Below, piece by piece: positions 1 through 5,969 of a stretch of 17,563 bases of DNA. This stretch comes from JBHJGU01 sp050331475. Lineage in GTDB: Bacteria > Pseudomonadota > Alphaproteobacteria > Caulobacterales > Maricaulaceae. Location: the NCBI GenBank assembly GCA_050331475.1, contig JBHJGU010000040.1, positions 1 to 17,563 on the forward strand, written 5' to 3'. A program made the translations under genes and the position numbers. Numbering within the stretch: the stretch's first letter is position 1; every line of letters starts with the position of its first letter. The notes under the pieces are model-generated. The model ran no database searches. It was given only the letters and a program-made list of their open reading frames with translations, and was not told the DNA's origin.

Positions 1-1
1 A

Positions 2-145
2 GGGCGAAACGTCGTTGAACGCTTCTTCAACAAACTCAAACACTTCCGAGCCATCGCCACGCGCTACGAAAAACACGACGACAACTTTCTCGCCCTCGTC
101 AAACTCGCCTCAGCCCGAATATGGATGCGCTTTATGAGTCCGTGA
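2..145 (+). CDS. IS5-family transposase, C-terminal fragment (cut by window edge)
   Basis: The open frame enters from the left edge and ends in TGA. It encodes about 47 residues beginning GRNVVERFFNKLKHFRAIAT and ending IWMRFMSP. The block R-N-x-V-E-R-x-F-x-x-L-K-x-F-R-x-I-A-T-R-Y-x-K is the conserved C-terminal region of IS5-type DDE transposases and includes the last catalytic Glu (the E of VER). The rest of the gene lies outside the window, so I cannot tell whether the IS is complete. The right inverted repeat should lie within a few tens of bases after the stop; I could not identify it without the left end. Confidence 0.75.
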   Translation, partial: GRNVVERFFNKLKHFRAIATRYEKHDDNFLALVKLASARIWMRFMSP

Positions 146-274
146 CCTAGCCTTATCTATCTGACCCCATTAATATTTCTCAAATATCTAAGCTAGCGCC
201 TTTTCTTAATACTGACCTTAAAGCTTGACCTGGGAATTCTTTATAACCTTGCATAAATATATCGTTGTGGCCGT
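146..274. other. AT-rich intergenic stretch after the IS remnant
   Basis: There is no gene here. It should contain the right terminus of the IS: the run ctatctgacccc near 158-170 is a candidate terminal repeat but has no partner to compare with. The stretch is clearly more AT-rich than its surroundings and lies downstream of the minus-strand gene that ends at 275. Confidence 0.4.
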
Positions 275-910
275 TCAAGCATTTTCGAGTTCGGCCATAA
301 TCGTTTTGTAGAGATGGCGCACGGTCAGTTCACCGTCGGCGTTAAAGTCAGGGTGAAAACCGTCGGGCCGCGGCGTCGCGCCCCATGCGCTGCGCAGTAA
401 GCTCATGTGCCGATAGCGCAGGCGCATCATTTGACCGGTAGGCTGTCCGCGCTCCTGACGCAGGCCAATGTGGTTGTAGAGATCGTGCAGATCGTCGGTC
501 AGCCGGTGGACTGTGAGGTCCGCCGCGTCTTGCCCCATAATGCTTAAAAGCGGACAGCCACGACATAGCCGGGTCTTTCTCAACCCTTTTTGGAAATTCG
601 AGTAGCAGCGCGTGTTTTGATAGCAAGCCGCATAGGTCTCCAACACGGTTTCCTCGATCGCCGTGACGTCGCCGAAATTCTGTACAAACAGCTTATCCGC
701 GGTTTCCAGCCATTGGTTGAAGACGGGGCGTCCCATCAAGTCGCGCACCCTACGCCAATGAGCGCGACACGTTTTGTCGCTGACACCGGCGTCCTGCGCG
801 ATAACGGCTAGAGGTTCGACCATCACAAAGCCTCGGACGATCCGCTCAAGCTGTTGGCGGGTGATTTTCGCGCCTGGTGTCGCGAGTTGCGGGTCTGCGG
901 CGGCGTTCAT
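275..910 (-). CDS. Unrecognised protein with HTH-like N-terminus and Cys cluster
   Basis: A 211-residue soluble protein I do not recognise. Residues about 32-58 (EPLAVIAQDAGVSDKTCRAH and on) look like a helix-turn-helix of the kind in transposase or recombinase N-termini. Cysteines at 96, 102, 116 and 119 (C-x5-C-x13-C-x2-C) could form a zinc or iron-sulfur site. The rest is helical and rich in Arg, His and Leu. The frame can be extended to a TTG at 937, but I chose the ATG at 910 because AGGAAA sits at suitable spacing before it. It is divergent from the operon at 1147 and lies beside an IS remnant, so a role in mobile-element regulation is possible but only inferred. Confidence 0.6.
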   Translation of the reverse strand: MNAAADPQLATPGAKITRQQLERIVRGFVMVEPLAVIAQDAGVSDKTCRAHWRRVRDLMGRPVFNQWLETADKLFVQNFGDVTAIEETVLETYAACYQNTRCYSNFQKGLRKTRLCRGCPLLSIMGQDAADLTVHRLTDDLHDLYNHIGLRQERGQPTGQMMRLRYRHMSLLRSAWGATPRPDGFHPDFNADGELTVRHLYKTIMAELENA

Positions 911-1146
911 GGCGATATTTCCTGATGACGAACGCAATAGAAAATCATCGACCCATCAATAGCCTACGAAAAACGCTTTTCGGGCCTGCTTCCATAACAG
1001 CGTAGTTTTCCGATTGCGCCATTGCCAAGGGCTTGGCGGCGACCGATCCTCATTAGACCCCATCAAGACAACGGCCTCTGACAACGCGCTGATTTGAAAC
1101 CGGGACTCCGTCTGTCCTGGTCAAGTCCGCGCAGAAGGAGGTTCGT
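911..1146. other. Divergent intergenic region
   Basis: It separates the minus-strand HTH gene from the plus-strand operon and should hold promoters for both. A small hairpin, CGAAAA-ACGC-TTTTCG (967-982), is visible. No convincing -35/-10 pair stands out. The strong Shine-Dalgarno aaggagg for the next gene begins at 1136. Confidence 0.4.
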
Positions 1147-1425
1147 ATGAGCTCTACCCATTTCGACACCCTCGCAGAAGGGTTCAGCGAGTTCGAGGTG
1201 CCGCAAGAGGCGGTGCTGACCAATGTGTTTGGCGAGGCGCTCGATGCGCATGCCGGCGCGCAAGCTCGGCTCGACACCGCGGCGAATGACGTCCAGCTCG
1301 CGCTCGTAGAGGCCGTGGAGCAGTTCCTCGGCTTTCATAAGGGCACGGCGGCCTATGACGACGCTGGGCTGAACGGCGAGCGCTTCGCCCGCCTTCTCAA
1401 AACCGTGGGAGGCGAGCATGACTAA
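1147..1425 (+). CDS. Small acidic protein, first gene of the vWA/membrane operon
   Basis: A 92-residue soluble, acidic, Ala-rich protein that I do not recognise. It is predicted mostly helical, with no signal peptide or membrane segment. The start is well supported: aaggagg followed by a short spacer and ATG. The last eight bases overlap the start of the next gene, which indicates translational coupling and a likely joint function. The minus-strand frame covering the same stretch lacks such a start signal and was not called. Confidence 0.65.
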   Translation: MSSTHFDTLAEGFSEFEVPQEAVLTNVFGEALDAHAGAQARLDTAANDVQLALVEAVEQFLGFHKGTAAYDDAGLNGERFARLLKTVGGEHD

Positions 1426-2413
1426 GCCCGCCTTCGGACTACAGCCCAGCGATCAGGCCATGCTCGCCCGTTTGCAGGGCGCGGTGGAGCAAAATCGGCT
1501 CATGGCGCGCGCCAAGCTGCCGGCCCTGCCGCTCTTGATCCTGTCTTTCGTGGGCGCGCTCGCCTTTGATTTCGCCCTGGTGCATGGCGCGCTCGCGCCC
1601 TTGCTGGACGGGACCGGCCAGAACCCGGTGGTGCTCTCGCTCACCTTCCTGGTGGCGATCGGCGCGTTTCATTTCCTCGCCGAACAACCGGTCGGTCAGC
1701 GTCTTAAGGCCTGGCTCGAAGCCGCCGTACGCCGGGCCATCCCGCTTTATCTCATCGGCTTTGGCGTGCTCCTCGCCTTCGCCACGCTGCAATATGTGGC
1801 GGGCGGCGGCGGCATTCCGTTCTTTCCCGCCGGCGGGTCCATCGCCGCGACGATCTCCGCCCTCGCGGTAGAGGTGTTGTCGGTGGTCACGGCGGTCGCC
1901 GAGCCGGTGGCGATCATCCTCACCGGCCTGGCGCTGAGCTGCCTCTTCATCCTGTCGGTCTATGTGGGCCAGGCCTGCCTCTCAAAGACGCTCGCGATCT
2001 TAAGCGCGGCGTTAGAGGCGGGCGCGGTATGCCGACGCTCGCGAAGCCTGCTCGCCGATGTGCGCGCCCAGAACGCCCGCGTCGTAGAGACCGCCCGCGC
2101 CGCGGCGGACGGGCGCGCCACCACGCCCGCCGACATCATTCGCCAGACCAAGGGCGCGATCATCACGGCCCGAGATCAGGCGATCCGGCCTTTGCGCCGC
2201 ATCGCCCTGAAAGCCCGGCTTGAAGGCGTGGAGGACCTGGCGGACGCCGCCGAACTCATCGCCGTCACCGTGATCCGCGAGACCAAGGGTCTGGAGCGCC
2301 TGAAGCTCTCCGCCCTCACCGACACCATCGCCAGCATTGAAGCCGCGACCAGCCATGACGCCATGGAGCGTGCGCTGCTCGCCCTCTGCACCGCCCCCGA
2401 TCTGGAGGACTGA
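1418..2413 (+). CDS. Multi-span membrane protein with helical C-terminal domain
   Basis: A 331-residue protein of no family I recognise. The N-terminal 30 residues are polar. Hydrophobic segments follow at about 34-58, 71-89, 107-128, 140-160 and 163-186, giving four or five inner-membrane spans. Residues 195-331 are charged, Ala/Arg-rich and probably helical, so a cytoplasmic or periplasmic helical domain hangs from the membrane part. It begins inside the 3' end of the previous gene (ATGACTAA overlap) and is followed after 5 bp by the vWA gene, so the three probably form one complex. One possibility is a membrane anchor or channel partner for the exported vWA protein; that is inference from gene order only. 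Confidence 0.65.
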   Translation: MTKPAFGLQPSDQAMLARLQGAVEQNRLMARAKLPALPLLILSFVGALAFDFALVHGALAPLLDGTGQNPVVLSLTFLVAIGAFHFLAEQPVGQRLKAWLEAAVRRAIPLYLIGFGVLLAFATLQYVAGGGGIPFFPAGGSIAATISALAVEVLSVVTAVAEPVAIILTGLALSCLFILSVYVGQACLSKTLAILSAALEAGAVCRRSRSLLADVRAQNARVVETARAAADGRATTPADIIRQTKGAIITARDQAIRPLRRIALKARLEGVEDLADAAELIAVTVIRETKGLERLKLSALTDTIASIEAATSHDAMERALLALCTAPDLED

Positions 2414-2418
2414 TCGCC

Positions 2419-3090
2419 ATGACCTCGATCCGCAACGTACTCGCCGCCCTGGTGTTCGCCTTAATCGCCGCGCCGGCGGACGCCTTCGACAAACACGTCA
2501 TCGTCGCGCTCGATATCTCCGCGAGCACGCCGCTGGTGACCAACCGCGCCTTCGCCGCCCGCGCCGCCAAGGCCGTGGACCGGTATCTCGCAGACCTTGA
2601 GACCGGCGACCGCTTCACGCTCGGCTATATCGGCGACTATGGCCTTTCCAGCGACCTTCAGCCCTGGGAGGCGACGCTGTCGCGCCGCACCCCGCCGATC
2701 AAAGTGCGCCGCTCCACCGAGCAACTGATCGCCGGCCTGCCAAGCCTCGTCACCGGCGGGCGCATCGACCGGGCGCAGAGCACCAATATCGTCGGTTATA
2801 TCGAACTCGCCGGTTACAGCGTCGACTGCGCCCAGGTCGACACCCAGTTCATCATCCTCTCTGACGGCATTGAATCCTCCGACCGGGTCGACGGGCTAAA
2901 GCTGATGAATGGCGAGGCGCTGCTGCCCGCCGTCGCCGACGACCGCCTTCAAGGCTGCGCCCTCGTCATGCTTGGCGTCGGTCAGATCACTCAGGGCGCG
3001 ACGCCCATGCTCACCCAACGCCTCGTCAAAGCCTGGGCGGACTGGGCCGCCGCCGCCGGCATGACCTTCACCCCGAAGCCGGGGCTCTAA
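2419..3090 (+). CDS. Exported vWA-domain protein with intact MIDAS motif
   Basis: A 223-residue protein. Residues 1-22 form a signal peptide (basic start, hydrophobic core, ending APADA|F). The mature part begins with the first vWA strand and the MIDAS motif D-I-S-A-S at 32-36. It continues with a conserved Thr region (QSTNIVGY, about 120-127) and a late strand ILSDGIESSD that carries the second acidic MIDAS loop. These residues should bind a divalent metal and mediate protein contacts outside the cytoplasm. GGAGG lies 10 bases before the ATG. Together with the preceding membrane gene it could form an envelope-associated complex. The binding partner is unknown, and no protease or ATPase of the MoxR type is nearby, which sets it apart from classical vWA-MoxR systems. 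Confidence 0.75.
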   Translation: MTSIRNVLAALVFALIAAPADAFDKHVIVALDISASTPLVTNRAFAARAAKAVDRYLADLETGDRFTLGYIGDYGLSSDLQPWEATLSRRTPPIKVRRSTEQLIAGLPSLVTGGRIDRAQSTNIVGYIELAGYSVDCAQVDTQFIILSDGIESSDRVDGLKLMNGEALLPAVADDRLQGCALVMLGVGQITQGATPMLTQRLVKAWADWAAAAGMTFTPKPGL

Positions 3091-3093
3091 GTC

Positions 3094-3252
3094 ATGCCCT
3101 ATACAGTCACCGTCAAATCCTACGGCCTCACCCTCGCCCCGTCGCAAGACGGGTTGGTCCTCCCCAAGCAGAAGTTTGACATAACTACTACAGGTTGTGT
3201 TATACTGAAGTATGGGATGTTCACGGTTGTACTAGGAAAGGCCGTGAACTGA
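3094..3252 (+). CDS. Short ORF downstream of vWA gene, possibly truncated
   Basis: A 52-residue frame starting three bases after the vWA stop. The first 29 residues (MPYTVTVKSYGLTLAPSQDG and on) look like a genuine beta-rich, GC-rich coding start. From about codon 30 the frame runs into lower-GC sequence containing the promoter of the next gene, and it ends at the TGA that overlaps the ATG of the 74-residue gene. This suggests that a longer last gene of the operon was cut when the recombinase module arrived. It may not be translated to a stable product. Confidence in function is low; I recognise no family. Confidence 0.4.
   Translation: MPYTVTVKSYGLTLAPSQDGLVLPKQKFDITTTGCVILKYGMFTVVLGKAVN
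3176..3206 (+). promoter_or_regulatory. Promoter of the recombinase module
   Basis: A perfect -35 box TTGACA (3176-3181) is followed by TTATAC/TATACT (3200-3206), 18-19 bp downstream. The region is AT-rich, against the local trend. ATAAC at 3181-3185 and GTTAT at 3199-3203 form an inverted pair between the two boxes and could be an operator. It lies about 45 bases upstream of the 74-residue gene. Confidence 0.6.
3219..3249 (+). promoter_or_regulatory. Leader hairpin with the ribosome binding site in its loop
   Basis: GTTCACGG (3219-3226) and CCGTGAAC (3242-3249) are perfect 8-bp inverted arms with a 15-base loop containing AGGAAAGG, the likely Shine-Dalgarno of the gene starting at 3252. The stem reaches two bases before the ATG, so folding or a bound protein could control translation of the small protein and the recombinase. 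It could equally be a DNA operator. Confidence 0.5.
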
Positions 3253-3476
3253 TGCAGCCCAATCTTGATAAATACCGCCCCTTATTGGCGGACATGGATC
3301 TCAGCGATGCGCAAAAAGACGACGCATTGCGGGCGCTCTGGTCCATCCTCAGCCATTTCGTCGATCAGGCCTTCGATGGGGATGCGGTGCAGCATGTCTT
3401 TGACGAGAAAGCTGGGCGCAAGACGGTGGAACAAACTGGCAATGATCGAAAACTTGATATAAAATTCGATAGTTAG
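3252..3476 (+). CDS. 74-residue small protein preceding the serine recombinase
   Basis: It starts at the ATG giving MQPNLDKYRPLLADMDLSDA, preceded by AGGAAAGG; an upstream in-frame start at 3195 would lie inside the promoter and was discarded. The protein is soluble and helical, with an acidic DLSDAQKDDALRALWSILSH segment and a polar tail. My impression from memory is that small proteins of this look sit directly upstream of alphaproteobacterial tRNA-targeting serine recombinases. It is 23 bp from the recombinase start, so the two are co-transcribed. It may be a recombination accessory factor or regulator; its biochemical function is not known to me. Confidence 0.65.
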   Translation: MQPNLDKYRPLLADMDLSDAQKDDALRALWSILSHFVDQAFDGDAVQHVFDEKAGRKTVEQTGNDRKLDIKFDS

Positions 3477-3499
3477 CCAGAGAAAGGATCGATATCCCT

Positions 3500-5146
3500 G
3501 TGAGCGAAGACGCTGTCATATACCGCCGAGTCTCAGACGTCAGCCAAACCCAACGCGGCGATGGTCTGGGGTCGCAGGAAGCCCGCTGCCGGGAGTTTGC
3601 GACGTTTCGCGGGTTCGTGGTGCGCGAGGTGTTCACCGACGACACCACGGGCCGCTCAGCGGATCGTCCGGGTCTCAAGGCTATGCTCGCCTATCTGCGT
3701 AAGCGGCGCAGCAAGGCGACGACGGTGATTATCGATGACATCACTCGGATCGCACGCGGCATGGAGGTGCACCTTGAGGTGCGTAAAGCCATCCGCAACA
3801 CCGGCGCGCAGCTCGTCTCGCCGTCGCTAGAGTTTAAAGACGATCCGGACTCGATCTTTATCGAAAACGTGCTGGCGAGTTTATCCGAGCACCAATCGGG
3901 CAAGAATCGCAAACAGACGCTCGACCGTATGCGCGGACGCATTCTCAATGGCTATTGGCCGTTTAATCCGCCAATCGGGTTGAAACGCGAAAAGCTGCCG
4001 CGCGGCGGCAACACGCTTGCGCCCGACGAGCCGATCGCATCGATTATCAAGCAAGCCCTAGAAGGCTTCGCCTCAGGCCGGTTTCAGACCCAAGCCGAAG
4101 TGCGCCGCTTTCTCGAAGCGGCCCCGGAATTTCCGAACAATCATAAGATCAATGGCCTCACCAATCAGCGGGTCAAGGACATGCTCACCAACCTGCTTTA
4201 TGCCGGCCATGTGGCCTATCCCAAATGGGATGTGTCGCTGCGCCCAGGCCAACATGACGGGATCATCAGCTTTGAGACTTACCAGAGCAATCAAGAGCGC
4301 CTGTTCGGTAAACCGATCGCGCCGACCCGCAAGGACATTAGCGCGGACTTCCCGCTGCGCGGCTTTGTTTGCTGCGACGCGTGCGGCAATCCGCTAACGG
4401 CCTATTGGTCGTCGGGCAATGGCGGGCGCTACGCCTATTACCATTGCTTTCAGCGCGGCTGCGAGATGAAGGGTAAAGCGATCCGTAAAGACAAGCTCGA
4501 AGGCGATTTTGCCGAGCTTCTGCGCGGCGCGGTCCCGACCCAAACCCTATTCGAGGCCGCGCTCGCCATGTTTCGCGATCTGTGGGCCATGCGCCTGGAG
4601 CTGACCGGAGATCGCCGCAAAGCGCTCAAGCGCCAGCTCTCCCAAACCGACCAGCAGATCGAAGCGCTCGTCGAACGCATCGTCGCGACCCAAAACCCGC
4701 GGCTCATTCAGACCTATGAGCAGAAGCTCGAACGCATGGAGGCGGAGAAAGTCTTGCTCGAAGAGAAAATCGAAACATCCGGCCAGTTAACCGGGCGCGG
4801 CTCCCATGCCCTAGAGGACTCGTTTCGAACCGCGCTCGCCTTCCTGTCAAACCCGCTTAAACTCTGGAATTCCAATCGCTTAGAAGATCAGCGCACCGTC
4901 CTCAAGCTCACCTTTGCGGACAAATTGCGCTATCGGCGGTCCGAAGGATTTCGAACCATAAATTATACGTTACACTTCAAGCTCTTAGGGGAATTTTCCG
5001 TCGCAGAAAATGCGGTGGCGCACCCGAGAGGATTCGAACCTCTGGCCTCCGCCTTCGGAGGGCGGCGCTCTATCCAGCTGAGCTACGGGTGCATACCGTT
5101 CGCGAGATGCTTACGCCATGCTTACGCGAGATTTTCGGCTCCTTGA
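3500..5146 (+). CDS. Large serine recombinase (site-specific integrase)
   Basis: A 548-residue frame with a GTG start preceded by agaaagga. It catalyses strand exchange between att sites through a phosphoserine intermediate. The N-terminal resolvase domain (about 3-150) has the nucleophile Ser12 in YRRVSDVSQ and the Arg-bearing DDITRIARG (79-87). The Recombinase domain spans about 155-270. The zinc-ribbon Cys residues are 292, 295, 316 and 321, and a coiled coil covers about 370-425. Residues 506-531 (AHPRGFEPLASAFGG and on) are the antisense reading of the tRNA-Arg gene, and the stop lies beyond it. The C-terminus therefore depends on the att junction, and the functional protein may differ when the element is excised. 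Catalytic residues look intact. It lies in an operon with the 74-residue protein. Confidence 0.88.
   Translation: MSEDAVIYRRVSDVSQTQRGDGLGSQEARCREFATFRGFVVREVFTDDTTGRSADRPGLKAMLAYLRKRRSKATTVIIDDITRIARGMEVHLEVRKAIRNTGAQLVSPSLEFKDDPDSIFIENVLASLSEHQSGKNRKQTLDRMRGRILNGYWPFNPPIGLKREKLPRGGNTLAPDEPIASIIKQALEGFASGRFQTQAEVRRFLEAAPEFPNNHKINGLTNQRVKDMLTNLLYAGHVAYPKWDVSLRPGQHDGIISFETYQSNQERLFGKPIAPTRKDISADFPLRGFVCCDACGNPLTAYWSSGNGGRYAYYHCFQRGCEMKGKAIRKDKLEGDFAELLRGAVPTQTLFEAALAMFRDLWAMRLELTGDRRKALKRQLSQTDQQIEALVERIVATQNPRLIQTYEQKLERMEAEKVLLEEKIETSGQLTGRGSHALEDSFRTALAFLSNPLKLWNSNRLEDQRTVLKLTFADKLRYRRSEGFRTINYTLHFKLLGEFSVAENAVAHPRGFEPLASAFGGRRSIQLSYGCIPFARCLRHAYARFSAP
5016..5092 (-). tRNA. tRNA-Arg(CCG)
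   Basis: The 77-base gene, read on the minus strand, has a full cloverleaf: acceptor GCACCCG/CGGGTGC, D arm GCTC...GAGC, anticodon stem CCGCC/GGCGG with loop CTCCGAA (anticodon CCG), T arm AGAGG-TTCGAAT-CCTCT, and an encoded CCA end. It lies antisense inside the 3' end of the recombinase frame. Its original upstream region is displaced, because a partial copy of the same gene lies 134 bp upstream of it in its own direction. Confidence 0.96.
5048..5092 (-). repeat. att-type direct repeat, copy 1 (inside intact tRNA-Arg)
   Basis: 45 bases identical to 5227-5271, covering tRNA positions 1-45 (acceptor 5' strand, D arm, full anticodon arm). Identity stops abruptly on both sides. Anticodon-arm identity is typical for a tRNA-borne attachment core, although the extension to the 5' end is less usual than extension to the 3' end. 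Confidence 0.85.
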
Positions 5147-5226
5147 AGAGCGGACCCGATATCCGCTCAAGCCGTTGTTTAGTCACTTCTTTCTTCCAGC
5201 ACCTTTCACGATCGCCAGACTTGACA
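5093..5226. other. Spacer between tRNA-Arg and its partial copy
   Basis: 134 bp with no independent gene; the recombinase frame ends in it at 5146. It holds a tandem decamer ATGCTTACGC (5107-5116 and 5118-5127) flanked by CGCGAG on both sides, and a hairpin GAGCGGA/TCCGCTC (5148-5154 and 5162-5168). These could be recombinase or accessory-factor sites, or part of the current upstream region of the intact tRNA. No good tRNA promoter is evident in it on the minus strand. Confidence 0.5.
5107..5127 (+). repeat. Tandem direct repeat of ATGCTTACGC
   Basis: Two exact 10-base copies separated by one C, bounded by CGCGAG on each side. It lies 15 bp outside the tRNA end, a position suitable for an accessory binding site at the att locus. 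Its role is unknown. Confidence 0.6.
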
Positions 5227-5271
5227 TCCGCCTTCGGAGGGCGGCGCTCTATCCAGCTGAGCTACGGGTGC
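5227..5271 (-). repeat. att-type direct repeat, copy 2 (5' part of tRNA-Arg only)
   Basis: Exact copy of the first 45 bases of tRNA-Arg(CCG). It lacks the variable region, T arm and 3' acceptor, so it cannot make a tRNA. It has the same orientation as the intact gene, as expected for attL/attR of an insertion between them or for a scar of one. The DNA to its right (from 5272) is probably the original upstream side of the tRNA gene. Confidence 0.85.
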
Positions 5272-5342
5272 TTGGTCGGCGCGATTGCGAACCGACCTTG
5301 TTGAGATAGCGGAGTTTCCGCTAAGGCGCAATCAAGTCGCGC
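5272..5342 (-). promoter_or_regulatory. Probable ancestral upstream region of tRNA-Arg
   Basis: Read on the minus strand, a TTGATT box near 5330 and a CGCTAT-like box near 5308 could be a promoter directed at the partial tRNA copy and the intact tRNA beyond it. Two short inverted repeats are visible: GGTCGG/CCGACC (5274-5279, 5292-5297) and AGCGGA-GTT-TCCGCT (5308-5322). Assignment is weak. Confidence 0.3.
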
Positions 5343-5393
5343 CTAGAGCAGGATGAGCGCGATGATCGCAAAGCCTAAGACCGCGAAAGCCAT
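5343..5393 (-). CDS. Possible 16-residue hydrophobic peptide
   Basis: A minus-strand frame encoding MAFAVLGFAIIALILL, almost purely hydrophobic and long enough for a single short membrane helix. GGAGGG lies 8 bases before the ATG, and the start is 3 bases after the stop of the membrane gene ending at 5397, so it could be the last cistron of that operon. Small membrane peptides often modulate neighbouring membrane proteins. With only 16 codons it could also be chance; the ribosome-binding site and the lack of any polar residue are the arguments for it. Confidence 0.35.
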   Translation of the reverse strand: MAFAVLGFAIIALILL

Positions 5394-5396
5394 GAT

Positions 5397-5969
5397 CTAA
5401 CCCTCCGAAGTCGAGCGCCCGTCGTCGGGCTCGATCGACACCGGCGGCGGCGCGCGCCAGGCTAGATAAGCCGCCGGTAAAAATAACGCCCAATAAAACA
5501 AGGCCGTCGCGCCTAGCCAGACGTGGTGCGCGTCCGGCGGTGGGATCATGTCCGCCGCCACGAACGCCGCATAGGGCCAGACGCCCAGCAAGCAGATTAC
5601 CAGGACTTTGTGGGCGAAGGCGCCGGCGCGCGCGCTCCACAGGGCCTCCCGCTCGTCCAACGCATTGGCGTTGCGCAAGCTTATCCGATAGCCCATGCCG
5701 GCGATCGTCAGCAAAAGGGCTGTGAACGAGCCCACCGCCGCCAGAGCGCCGATCAGCCCTAAAACCGGATTTTCAAGGCTGAAGGCTCGGCCCACGGCGA
5801 CCCCGCCCATGATCCAAAGCGCCGGCGCGATGAGCGCGACCAAACTCGCCGGGCGTTGGATGACGGGCCGCGACACCCAGACGCTCAATCGCGCCATCCA
5901 AACCGGTTCCGTGTTCAGTAGGCGGCCTAAAGCTTGGTCCGCGGCGAGCAATTTCGAATAAACGCTCAT
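5397..5969 (-). CDS. Four-helix membrane protein, paralog 3 of the XRE cluster
   Basis: 190 residues from the ATG at 5969, which overlaps the previous stop as ATGA; a longer frame to 6098 was rejected because it runs through the upstream gene. Membrane spans lie at about 43-62, 68-91, 116-137 and 145-165. Between spans 2 and 3 lies the motif N-A-L-D-E-R-E-A-L-W, and after the last span comes AWRAPPP and an acidic tail. The layout matches the genes at 5966-6466 and 6708-7232, so I infer a paralogous set. No named family is recognised. The LDERE loop is cytoplasmic if the termini are inside. Confidence 0.75.
   Translation of the reverse strand: MSVYSKLLAADQALGRLLNTEPVWMARLSVWVSRPVIQRPASLVALIAPALWIMGGVAVGRAFSLENPVLGLIGALAAVGSFTALLLTIAGMGYRISLRNANALDEREALWSARAGAFAHKVLVICLLGVWPYAAFVAADMIPPPDAHHVWLGATALFYWALFLPAAYLAWRAPPPVSIEPDDGRSTSEG

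Larger units (their letters stand above)
1..5271. mobile_element. Putative tRNA-Arg-linked integrative island (left border not seen)
   Basis: This accessory stretch contains an IS transposase remnant, unrecognised cargo genes and a large serine recombinase placed directly against a tRNA-Arg gene. The 5' part of that tRNA is repeated 134 bp beyond the intact copy. Such a recombinase next to a tRNA with a duplicated tRNA segment is typical of integrated elements. The left end is not in the window, and the IS fragment suggests more than one mobile unit. It is not certain that everything from 1 to 3175 arrived with the recombinase: base composition changes near 3175, so the recombinase module may be a separate, later insertion. 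Confidence 0.45.

Noticed and set aside
146..175. Right inverted repeat of the IS element
   Set aside because: A candidate exists, but without the left end there is nothing to pair it with, so no terminus is called.
911..937. TTG start at 937 for the HTH/Cys protein
   Set aside because: The added nine residues carry no support, and AGGAAA fits the ATG at 910.
1063..1419. 118-residue minus-strand frame opposite the small acidic protein
   Set aside because: The plus-strand gene has aaggagg at correct spacing and an overlap with the next gene; the minus frame has neither.
5089..5304. Plus-strand frames through the partial tRNA copy
   Set aside because: Their similarity to the recombinase tail comes only from the duplicated tRNA sequence.
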